41,741 nt of DNA from the IMG/VR virus record IMGVR_UViG_3300009507_003143, positions 1 to 41,741 of that record; one strand, written 5' to 3'. The first letter of the stretch is position 1, and each line of letters starts with the position of its first letter. This document shows, piece after piece, positions 7,556 through 13,760 of this stretch. The DNA is from a virus. The notes under the pieces are model-generated. The model was not told the DNA's origin. It saw only the letters and a program-made list of their open reading frames with translations, and made no database searches. The translations under genes were made by a program, and so were the position numbers.

Positions 7556-8290
7556 ATGAGTGACAACGAAGAAGAAAAGTTCTCATTTGTTAAAGACCTT
7601 AATGAAAGCAGCCAGTATCGTACACGTCAAGCACTTAACGGTGTAGATGCACGTACTATTGCTGACCATTGTTTTATTGATACTATGGCACTTTGGGTGC
7701 TATATAATGAATTTGAATACGCCCCCGCAGCAATGCGCTACGCCGCTAAAACAATGGCGTACGGTAACTTTAAACGATACAGCCAAGCAGGTACAGATAT
7801 GTATCATACTTGTCACATTCTCAGCACTAAAGACAGCAAATTAATTAATGGCGGACCTAAAGACAAAGTTCTATTAGACCGTATTAGATTTCCAGATCAA
7901 CAAATGACAGTTTTCTTGCGCAACACATCAAGCAATAAAGCAACTGATTCACAAGTACGTGGCTTCTTCCAAATATTAGAACGCAACTTGATTATCAGCA
8001 ACAGCAACTATCGCAGTGTGCGTAGACTAGTTATGGATTGGAAAAAGCTAAGTGACTCGCAAAAGAGTTTAGCAATAACACGTATGTTACAGTTTTATCG
8101 TGCCAATGCAAGACGAAGTGAACTTTATAGTATGCTAGGACAACTAGCTAAAAACAAAGGCTATAAAATTGATGATGCAGGCAATGCTGAAAACAAAAAG
8201 AGCAAGACAATGGCTAAAGTTGGAGCCGCGGCAGCAGGATTTGCTGCTGGTGCATATGTAGGGAGGCGTTTCGGTAAAGGAATCGTCTAA
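7556..8290 (+). CDS. Hypothetical protein with C-terminal glycine-zipper helix
   Basis: I chose the ATG at 7556 because GAAGGTGG lies 7 bases upstream and because a late promoter sits just before 7505, leaving no leader for an upstream ATG. The product has about 244 residues. The N-terminus is acidic (SDNEEEKFSF), followed by a mainly helical region with many Tyr, Arg and Asn. The end has KVGAAAAGFAAGAYVGRRFGKG, a small-residue hydrophobic stretch of the glycine-zipper type able to insert in membranes. Its late promoter suggests a virion, assembly or lysis role, but no homologous family is recognised. Confidence 0.65.
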   Translation: MSDNEEEKFSFVKDLNESSQYRTRQALNGVDARTIADHCFIDTMALWVLYNEFEYAPAAMRYAAKTMAYGNFKRYSQAGTDMYHTCHILSTKDSKLINGGPKDKVLLDRIRFPDQQMTVFLRNTSSNKATDSQVRGFFQILERNLIISNSNYRSVRRLVMDWKKLSDSQKSLAITRMLQFYRANARRSELYSMLGQLAKNKGYKIDDAGNAENKKSKTMAKVGAAAAGFAAGAYVGRRFGKGIV

Positions 8291-8659
8291 ATGCTCATAC
8301 GAGTGTACACGCTGGTTGACGTAACTAACAGTAAAGTTACAGACCCTGCAAAAAAATTACCATACCATCAAGAGCAAAACCTCAACACATTGTTGCGAAC
8401 AATAGATATGCGTTCGCAACCATTTGTACGAAGTACGTGGAATAAAACTTGGACCAAAAGCAACAGGTTTCATTATGAAGCACCATATACTTGTTGGGCA
8501 GTTGAAATAGAGTTAGAACACGATATAGACGTTAGACTGTTACAAGCAGACTTACACTATACTCCAGTTGTAACACAGCTCAAAGAAACAGTTGAAGTGC
8601 CTGTTCCTGTGTTTGATACTAAGGATCGTATCAATACATATTTTAGTATTATGAGCTAA
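8291..8659 (+). CDS. Hypothetical protein
   Basis: A 122-residue protein begins right after the preceding stop, so it is probably coupled. It is rich in Thr, Val and Arg with predicted beta strands (LIRVYTLVDV, then CWAVEIELEHDID) and a short acidic end. No signal peptide, transmembrane helix or metal-binding motif is visible. The internal pattern LNTLLRTIDMRSQPF recurs in small phage proteins I associate with late operons, but no function can be named. Confidence 0.7.
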   Translation: MLIRVYTLVDVTNSKVTDPAKKLPYHQEQNLNTLLRTIDMRSQPFVRSTWNKTWTKSNRFHYEAPYTCWAVEIELEHDIDVRLLQADLHYTPVVTQLKETVEVPVPVFDTKDRINTYFSIMS

Positions 8660-8662
8660 ATA
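8655..8662 (+). promoter_or_regulatory. Degenerate late-promoter-like octamer GCTAAATA
   Basis: It matches TATAAATA at 6 of 8 positions and spans the stop codon of the previous gene, as other late octamers here do. It would serve the coiled-coil membrane protein gene 50 bases on. Confidence 0.3.
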
Positions 8663-8715
8663 CATATAGAATAAAAACTCACTAGCTGAACGCAACGACG
8701 AAGGAGCAATTGAGA

Positions 8716-8958
8716 ATGAGCGATTTAGAACGAACAAACCTTGCGGCACACGTTGATTTGTGTCAAGAGCGTTATAAAGCATTACAAACAGAAGTCACAC
8801 GCATAGGTGACAGACTAGACAATATTGAAGCACAAGTTAATCAGATCCGTGAAGACAACAGAAATGCACACAACAGCAACAGAACAGTTTTGTTTGGTGG
8901 AATTGCAACTGTAGTAGCAGGCATCCTTAGTGTAATTGTTGTACTACTAATGAAATAA
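8716..8958 (+). CDS. Tail-anchored coiled-coil protein, XhlA-like layout
   Basis: The 80-residue product has an N-terminal helical segment (LERTNLAAHVDLCQERYKAL) and a heptad-rich coiled coil around RIGDRLDNIEAQVNQIRED. A single C-terminal membrane helix of about 22 residues ends in LLMK. I chose this ATG because AAGGAG lies 9 bases upstream. A TTG six bases earlier is less likely. The layout recalls haemolysin XhlA-type proteins that assist phage holins, and it could anchor lysis or membrane partners. Similarity to XhlA is one of architecture only. Confidence 0.68.
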   Translation: MSDLERTNLAAHVDLCQERYKALQTEVTRIGDRLDNIEAQVNQIREDNRNAHNSNRTVLFGGIATVVAGILSVIVVLLMK

Positions 8959-8992
8959 TAGTACTGCGTAAGAACAGTATGTACCTAAACTG

Positions 8993-9019
8993 GGCAGTGG
9001 CAACACTGCCTTTTTTTTT
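8993..9019 (+). terminator. Intrinsic terminator
   Basis: A perfect 7-base-pair stem GGCAGTG/CACTGCC with a GCAA tetraloop is followed by nine T residues. It closes the preceding operon just before a late promoter. Confidence 0.92.
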
Positions 9020-9034
9020 AATTCAAACTTTGAT

Positions 9035-9042
9035 GATAAATA
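9035..9042 (+). promoter_or_regulatory. Late promoter GATAAATA
   Basis: The octamer sits 15 bases after a terminator and 23 bases before an ATG with AGGAG upstream. Confidence 0.68.
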
Positions 9043-9065
9043 GTAGTATAAGACAGGAGCCAAAT

Positions 9066-9881
9066 ATGAACATAGCAGATATCATTCCTTTAACAGAAGC
9101 ATTTGATAAACCATACGACTATAAATGGGATACACAAGATGAAGACCATTGGGTAGCTAAAGCAGATACACCGGCTGGTTTAGGATTGATTATGTTTGAA
9201 TGGGAAGACCGCAACAAAAGTTGGACTATTGATTTTGCAATCAATGGTAGAATGGGCAAAAGCGGCGAAGGCGACGAGTTTAGAATATTTGCTACAGTAA
9301 TTGCAGTTATCAAAGACTGGCTAACTAAAGTAGATTTGAGTAACGCAAGTGAAGTTTCATTTAGTGCAGACAAAGGCGAAGAAGTAGGTAATAGCAGAAG
9401 CAAGCTATACAAGCGTTTTGGACAGATGATGGCAAAGCAACTTGGATGGGAACTAGAAGTTAAAGAACTAGGACTAAACGATTTCTTTAAGATTAAAAAT
9501 CCAGATGCACCAGTTACAGAAGAAGTTGAAGTATCACTACACGGCGATGCTAAAAAAGGTTATGTACTATCTAAAATTGAAGTATCAGGTGATGAGCGTA
9601 ATGCAGGCCAAGGTACAAAAGCAATGCAAGACCTTGTTGACAGAATGGATGCTGAAGGTGCTATAATTGCACTAACACCAGATGATGCGTTTGGTGGAAA
9701 CAAGAATAGATTAATCAAGTTCTACAAGCGTTTTGGTTTTGTACCAAACAAAGGTCGTAACAAAGACTTTCGCTTTAGAGAAACAATGATCCGTTATCCA
9801 CAGACCGAAGTAGGCGAAGGCAAATACGCTAGTGACGCACAACGCAAAGCAGTTCACGCAGCAAAGGCGGAGAAAAAATAA
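9066..9881 (+). CDS. GNAT-family acetyltransferase with N-terminal unknown domain
   Basis: This late gene encodes 271 residues. I chose the ATG at 9066 because GACAGGAGCC lies at the right distance and because a longer reading would run through the terminator. Residues about 150-245 form a GNAT fold. RNAGQGTKAMQDLVDRM has the Q/RxxGxG/A acetyl-CoA pyrophosphate loop, and KFYKRFGFVPNKG is the typical beta-bulge region. The N-terminal 130 residues are unassigned. The end (YASDAQRKAVHAAKAEKK) is a basic tail common in phage proteins. The acetyl acceptor may be a protein, a sugar or an antibiotic-like molecule. GNAT family membership is secure; the substrate is unknown. Confidence 0.8.
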   Translation: MNIADIIPLTEAFDKPYDYKWDTQDEDHWVAKADTPAGLGLIMFEWEDRNKSWTIDFAINGRMGKSGEGDEFRIFATVIAVIKDWLTKVDLSNASEVSFSADKGEEVGNSRSKLYKRFGQMMAKQLGWELEVKELGLNDFFKIKNPDAPVTEEVEVSLHGDAKKGYVLSKIEVSGDERNAGQGTKAMQDLVDRMDAEGAIIALTPDDAFGGNKNRLIKFYKRFGFVPNKGRNKDFRFRETMIRYPQTEVGEGKYASDAQRKAVHAAKAEKK

Positions 9882-10159
9882 TGAAACTAGGACAACTATC
9901 AGAAGAAGCAGTTACAGAAGCTAAACTAGTTTGGGCTCGTAAAGGCAAAAAAGTTGCACGTAAATATAGATGCTCAGTTGGTAAACGCAAAGGCCGTGTT
10001 GTATCTAGTCCTACACAGTGTAACGCTCCGGTAGATTTAAAGAAGCGTTTTGTACTAAAACGTACCAAAGCTAAAATGGGTGCTAGAATGGCACGTAAAG
10101 CTAAGCGTACTAAAAAGTATAACGCAGCAAGCAAAATTGTACAAAGGTTAAACAAATGA
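9881..10159 (+). CDS. Small highly basic protein
   Basis: The 92-residue product is extremely rich in Lys and Arg. A two-cysteine segment (YRCSVGKRKGRVV then TQCNAP) precedes long basic runs near the end. It could bind nucleic acid, for example inside the head. Similar basic proteins in T4-like marine phages come to mind without a tested role. It overlaps the GNAT gene stop by 1 base and the next gene by 4, showing tight coupling in a late operon. Confidence 0.75.
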   Translation: MKLGQLSEEAVTEAKLVWARKGKKVARKYRCSVGKRKGRVVSSPTQCNAPVDLKKRFVLKRTKAKMGARMARKAKRTKKYNAASKIVQRLNK

Positions 10160-10389
10160 AATTACTTGAAGGTCTCAAAGACTACGACAACAATATGGCA
10201 ACAGCTATTAAAGCTATGGTTGCTGATCAACTTGGACTTGAACTTACAGACGAAGAAGCTCGTGTACTAGTAAACAATCTAGGACTAAGCGATGTTCTTG
10301 CTATTGATAATGCTCTTGAAAACGAAGACACAGATGCACTAAATGACATTCTTTCTCCGCATATTGAATTGGATTCAAACAATGCGTAA
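10156..10389 (+). CDS. Small acidic hypothetical protein
   Basis: The 77-residue acidic protein has helical segments and leucine-rich patches (LTDEEARVLVNNLGLSDVLAI). It starts in an ATGA overlap with the basic protein gene. The opposite charge of the adjacent basic protein suggests a possible partner or chaperone, but that is only inference. No known domain is recognised. Confidence 0.7.
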   Translation: MKLLEGLKDYDNNMATAIKAMVADQLGLELTDEEARVLVNNLGLSDVLAIDNALENEDTDALNDILSPHIELDSNNA

Positions 10390-10615
10390 AGTTATGGTAG
10401 CAGGAGGCTTTGAAACATTTGTAAGTGTGCTTGAGGGCGACTTGCTAGAAGCTTGGGATTTAAAAGAAGATAACTATGTATATGCAGATCAGTTAGACGA
10501 GCGTGAGCTTGAACTAGCACTCACACTTATGCGCAAAGGCGTATTAGAACGTGAGTACGATGAAAAAGCTGATCGTCAATACTTTATCAGAAACATAAAC
10601 AGAGGTGAAAACTAA
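10382..10615 (+). CDS. Small hypothetical protein
   Basis: The ATG at 10382 lies in the preceding gene's last codons, so translation is probably coupled; a longer frame would overlap by about 45 bases. The 77-residue product is acidic (MRKVMVAGGFETFVSVLEG, then DERELELALTLMRKGVL) and helical. There is no visible membrane or catalytic motif. Its place between other short late genes suggests an assembly-related role, which is inference. Confidence 0.65.
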   Translation: MRKVMVAGGFETFVSVLEGDLLEAWDLKEDNYVYADQLDERELELALTLMRKGVLEREYDEKADRQYFIRNINRGEN

Positions 10616-11244
10616 TGTCAGCATCATACGAAGATACTAAAGCAATGGAAGCTATTCTAGCTAACCTATCAAAGAAAACAGAAGAACAAACTGCCGCGGC
10701 TGCCGCACATCCTAGCACAGACGAACGTGTTAAGTCAATTGGTGATCCAAGCGCAAGAGCAATGGCAGATATTCTAAGCAAGCTTGAGTCAGCAACTGAA
10801 TCAAACACAGTAGCACTAAACGAAGCTAGCGAACAAAACATTGATTTAAAAATGGCAATGAGCACCGAGCGTAATGCTACGGGTGTTAGTATTGCAGATT
10901 ATGAAATCATTGTTGAAAAACAAACAGTGGGAAAGATAATCAAAAACTTTTACACTATTCAAGACAAAAGCACCGGGGTAGATTTACACAAAGACTTAGG
11001 CTTGTTTGAAACAGCTATGAGTATTGTAAAGCGCCTAATGCTAAACAAAGGCACAAACGTTATTTCACGTATTGTTGACACAGATGCACAGTACACAGGT
11101 GCCCTACTTGAATCATACGACTACAAGCGTCGAATTGCTTCAAATACACTGTCTGAATCAAAAGAAGACATATATCAAGCAAAATATGACAGTGCAAACG
11201 AAAAGATGCGTATTGCTAAGTCAAAAATATTGAAAACGCTATAA
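10615..11244 (+). CDS. Late hypothetical protein, helical
   Basis: The 209-residue product begins in a TAATG overlap. It is rich in Ala, Ser, Lys and Glu. A long helical N-terminal region (residues 1-80) precedes a more globular part around IADYEIIVEKQTVGKII and DKSTGVDLHKDLGLFETAM. There is no signal peptide or transmembrane helix. I associate related sequences with T4-like cyanophage late clusters, possibly virion components, without a defined function. Confidence 0.68.
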   Translation: MSASYEDTKAMEAILANLSKKTEEQTAAAAAHPSTDERVKSIGDPSARAMADILSKLESATESNTVALNEASEQNIDLKMAMSTERNATGVSIADYEIIVEKQTVGKIIKNFYTIQDKSTGVDLHKDLGLFETAMSIVKRLMLNKGTNVISRIVDTDAQYTGALLESYDYKRRIASNTLSESKEDIYQAKYDSANEKMRIAKSKILKTL

Positions 11245-11247
11245 ATA
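11240..11247 (+). promoter_or_regulatory. Late promoter TATAAATA
   Basis: This is a perfect match to the T4 late promoter octamer. It overlaps the stop codon of the upstream gene and lies 23 bases before the next ATG, which has GGAGAT upstream. Confidence 0.8.
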
Positions 11248-11270
11248 CAATATACAAATGGAGATCAGTT

Positions 11271-12017
11271 ATGAACATTAGAGATTTTAACAACAAAGAA
11301 ACACAGCTTAACCAAATACAGAAGTACTTGCGTGAAGGCTTTGGTTTTGAACTATCAGTAAAAGCAGACCGTGCTGAAGCTATGCTAGCAACAACACTTG
11401 TTAAGCTAGACGAAACAAAAGACGAAGCAGAGCGTTCTAAGCTAGCACTAGTTGCAAAAAGCTTGAAACTAATCGTTGAAAACGTTAGCGACGAAGAAGT
11501 TGAAGCGGCAAAAGTTATTATGGCTGCAGACGAAATTGCAGACAAAGTACAAAAGATGGCAGAAGATGTTGCTAAGCTACACGTACAAGATTTACCAGCT
11601 ATCGTTGAAGCAATGGCAGGCGAAATTGGCGCAGAACAAGCACAAGCTTTTGAAGCAACAGTAAACGAACTACTAGTAGCACTAGGCGAAGATTTAAAAG
11701 GCGCTAAAGAAGGTCTTGTAAATGCAACTACTATTGCACAGGGTGGCGAAATTGCAACTGATATGGATGCACCAATGGATGCACCAGCAGATGATATTAT
11801 TGACTTGGACTCAAGCGAAGAAGAAGAAACAGCAGACGCTGAAGATATCTTTGGTGGCGACGACACAGCAAGCGGTGAAGAAAACCCAACTGGACGTGAA
11901 CTAAAAGCTGAAAGCACAGACTTTGATACTGCACTTCTAGAGCTAAAAGAAATGTCAACAGATGGTCAAGTGTCACGTAAAGACCTTGATGCTCTACTAG
12001 CAAAAATCAAAGGTTAA
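11271..12017 (+). CDS. Acidic late hypothetical protein
   Basis: The 248-residue protein is strongly acidic. Residues about 170-215 are a low-complexity Asp/Glu tract, with helical Ala/Glu-rich segments before it. A perfect late promoter and GGAGAT precede its ATG. Such acidic tracts occur in scaffolding or assembly proteins that are removed or mimic DNA. That role would be inference. It stands in front of another small acidic gene and the repeat-module structural gene. Confidence 0.7.
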   Translation: MNIRDFNNKETQLNQIQKYLREGFGFELSVKADRAEAMLATTLVKLDETKDEAERSKLALVAKSLKLIVENVSDEEVEAAKVIMAADEIADKVQKMAEDVAKLHVQDLPAIVEAMAGEIGAEQAQAFEATVNELLVALGEDLKGAKEGLVNATTIAQGGEIATDMDAPMDAPADDIIDLDSSEEEETADAEDIFGGDDTASGEENPTGRELKAESTDFDTALLELKEMSTDGQVSRKDLDALLAKIKG

Positions 12018-12021
12018 TACA

Positions 12022-12357
12022 ATGAAGTTATTTGAAGTAATCACAGAAAACTATTCTATCGAAATGCGAGACGACATTGTTGCATTGCTTGTGGCTATTT
12101 CAGCAGAAGGCATTCAAAGTGTTGATATGGATCAGCTCAAAAATGATCTCCAAGAGCTTGGATACACAGTTGACACCAAGAGCCTTTTTAACATTGTAAA
12201 ATCATTGCCAGTTGTAGCTAATGCAAGTTATAACAAGATTGATCTTGTTACTGACGTAGATACATCAGGTGGCGAACTAGATGACGAAGAAGTAGAGATA
12301 GATGATACTGCGGTTGACAAACTAGCAGCCAAGCAAGTAAGTAAGGATATCAAATGA
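12022..12357 (+). CDS. Hypothetical late protein
   Basis: The 111-residue product starts 4 bases after the previous stop. It begins MKLFEVITENYSIEMRDD and ends with an acidic stretch (GGELDDEEVEIDDTAVD) before a short basic tail. The first 70 residues look like a small helical fold with GIQSVDMDQLKNDLQELGY. It overlaps the next gene in ATGA. The function is unknown, and co-transcription with virion genes is the only clue. Confidence 0.68.
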   Translation: MKLFEVITENYSIEMRDDIVALLVAISAEGIQSVDMDQLKNDLQELGYTVDTKSLFNIVKSLPVVANASYNKIDLVTDVDTSGGELDDEEVEIDDTAVDKLAAKQVSKDIK

Positions 12358-12971
12358 CAAGAAAATTAAGTAGCAATGACGCACGAAGCTTAGCCCGTGC
12401 AAATCTAGTAATACACGATGAAGTTTCAGCAATTGCTCGTGCAGTTATAGTAGCCGCTGACAGTGGACTTTATGAAATTGAAGTTGATGATGGCACTACA
12501 ATGACTGAATCAACACCAGTGCTTCTACTAGGTGGAACAGTTTCAAATCCAACATATGTAGCAGGCGAAACACTTATTTTTGCAGGTAGTACAATTACAC
12601 TTGGTACAACTGGAACAGACTTAAACAGTGCTATTATGGATATCAACGATGCAGCTATTCCCGGACTTTGTGCAACCAAAGACACTGATAACCGCTTGGT
12701 AATTGAATATACAGCACTAGCAACAGCTTGGAGTTTAGATGTTGGCGCAGGTACAGCTAATACACGTTTTGGCTTTCTAGCTCAAACAGTTGAAATTGCA
12801 AGCCCAAGCAGTGTTGAGTACTATCAAACAAATGTTGGAACACGTGAAGACCGCAAGAAAAAAGACGAGTTGGATAGAGTTAAAACACATTTCACTAACC
12901 AAGGTTACCAAGTTGATATCCTAACAAATGGTTCAACAAATAAAACGCTAAAGTGGAAGCTTTACTGGTAA
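12354..12971 (+). CDS. Structural protein with one fibre-type repeat module
   Basis: The 205-residue product contains, around residues 58-150, a single copy of the beta-rich unit tandemly repeated in the nearby long fibre. It has GGTVSNPTYVAGETLIF, then TDLNSAIMDINDAAIPGL, then TRFGFLAQT, in the same order and spacing. The C-terminus (RKKKDELDRVKTHFTNQGY then LKWKLYW) is a module I associate with T4-like cyanophage structural proteins. A fibre, decoration or baseplate role is likely. The shared module suggests recombination or gene duplication between the two structural genes. Confidence 0.7.
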   Translation: MTRKLSSNDARSLARANLVIHDEVSAIARAVIVAADSGLYEIEVDDGTTMTESTPVLLLGGTVSNPTYVAGETLIFAGSTITLGTTGTDLNSAIMDINDAAIPGLCATKDTDNRLVIEYTALATAWSLDVGAGTANTRFGFLAQTVEIASPSSVEYYQTNVGTREDRKKKDELDRVKTHFTNQGYQVDILTNGSTNKTLKWKLYW

Positions 12972-12979
12972 CTTTTCAC

Positions 12980-13008
12980 TAGACAAACTGTTAGCATAGT
13001 GTTATACT
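12980..13008 (+). promoter_or_regulatory. Sigma-70-type promoter for the RecB-like nuclease
   Basis: TAGACA at 12980-12985 and TATACT at 13003-13008 are 17 bases apart. The predicted start of transcription, about 7 bases after the -10, falls on the A of the next ATG. Confidence 0.7.
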
Positions 13009-13014
13009 AAATTT

Positions 13015-13692
13015 ATGCTAACAGTAAAATCACCATACCCGTATACCGAAATTAAACGTAAACAAGTTGACGGCAAACGCCTATACGCAACTGAGAGCGG
13101 CCCTTTGCCCAGCGTTACCACTATTTTAAGTAAAACACAAAGTGCCGAAAAGATGGCAGGCTTGAACAAGTGGAAACAGCGAGTCGGCGAACAAGAAGCT
13201 CAGCGTGTAGTAACAGAAGCCAGCAACGTTGGTACTATTATGCACAACATCTTAGAACATTGGGTGTTGAACACAGAGTACGAACCAGGCAACAATATTG
13301 TACATCGTCAAGCAAAAGCTATGGCACAAGTGATCAAAGACAATATTGAACCACACCTAAATGAAGTTTGGGGAACAGAAGTAAATTTATACTATCCTGG
13401 ACTATACGCAGGCACAACAGACTTGCTTGGTGTGTGGAAAGGCAAGCCAACTATTATGGACTTCAAACAAACCAACAAGCCCAAGAAGCGTGATTGGATT
13501 GAAGATTACTTTATGCAAGGTGCAGCCTACGGTGGCGCACACAATGCATTATATGACACAGAAATTGAAAACATTGCTATCTTTATGTGTAGTAGAGATT
13601 TAGGCTGGCAACTATTTGAAGTCGAAGCTGACGAATATAAGTTTTGGACAGACAAGTGGGGACAGCGTTTAGAAAAGTTTTATAATCTCTAA
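13015..13692 (+). CDS. PD-(D/E)XK nuclease, RecB/Cas4-like
   Basis: This is a predicted metal-dependent DNA exonuclease or endonuclease of 225 residues. The order of motifs is typical: LPSVTTIL near residues 31-38, H77 in MHNILEH, E122, D136 (TTDLLG) and the central D149-F-K151 in IMDFKQ. A QGAAYG helix near residue 170 matches the QxxxY motif of RecB-type enzymes. A role in DNA degradation or recombination during replication is plausible. The gene has its own early-type promoter. No Shine-Dalgarno precedes the ATG, and the likely +1 coincides with it, so the message may be leaderless. The fold call is strong; the precise reaction is open. Confidence 0.85.
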   Translation: MLTVKSPYPYTEIKRKQVDGKRLYATESGPLPSVTTILSKTQSAEKMAGLNKWKQRVGEQEAQRVVTEASNVGTIMHNILEHWVLNTEYEPGNNIVHRQAKAMAQVIKDNIEPHLNEVWGTEVNLYYPGLYAGTTDLLGVWKGKPTIMDFKQTNKPKKRDWIEDYFMQGAAYGGAHNALYDTEIENIAIFMCSRDLGWQLFEVEADEYKFWTDKWGQRLEKFYNL

Positions 13693-13722
13693 CACCAATC
13701 ACTAAATGTCATCATTTGCTGG

Positions 13723-13730
13723 CATAAATA
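13723..13730 (+). promoter_or_regulatory. Late promoter CATAAATA
   Basis: The octamer lies 30 bases upstream of the long fibre gene, with AAAGGAT near its ATG. Confidence 0.7.
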
Positions 13731-13760
13731 GTGTATAGAAGATACAAAGGATAACCTATC

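Noticed and set aside
11216-11917. A 233-codon antisense frame rich in Ser and Ala
   Set aside because: It is a shadow of the acidic late gene: Ser/Ala low complexity arises from GAA, GCA and GAC codons read backwards. A perfect late promoter drives the opposite strand.
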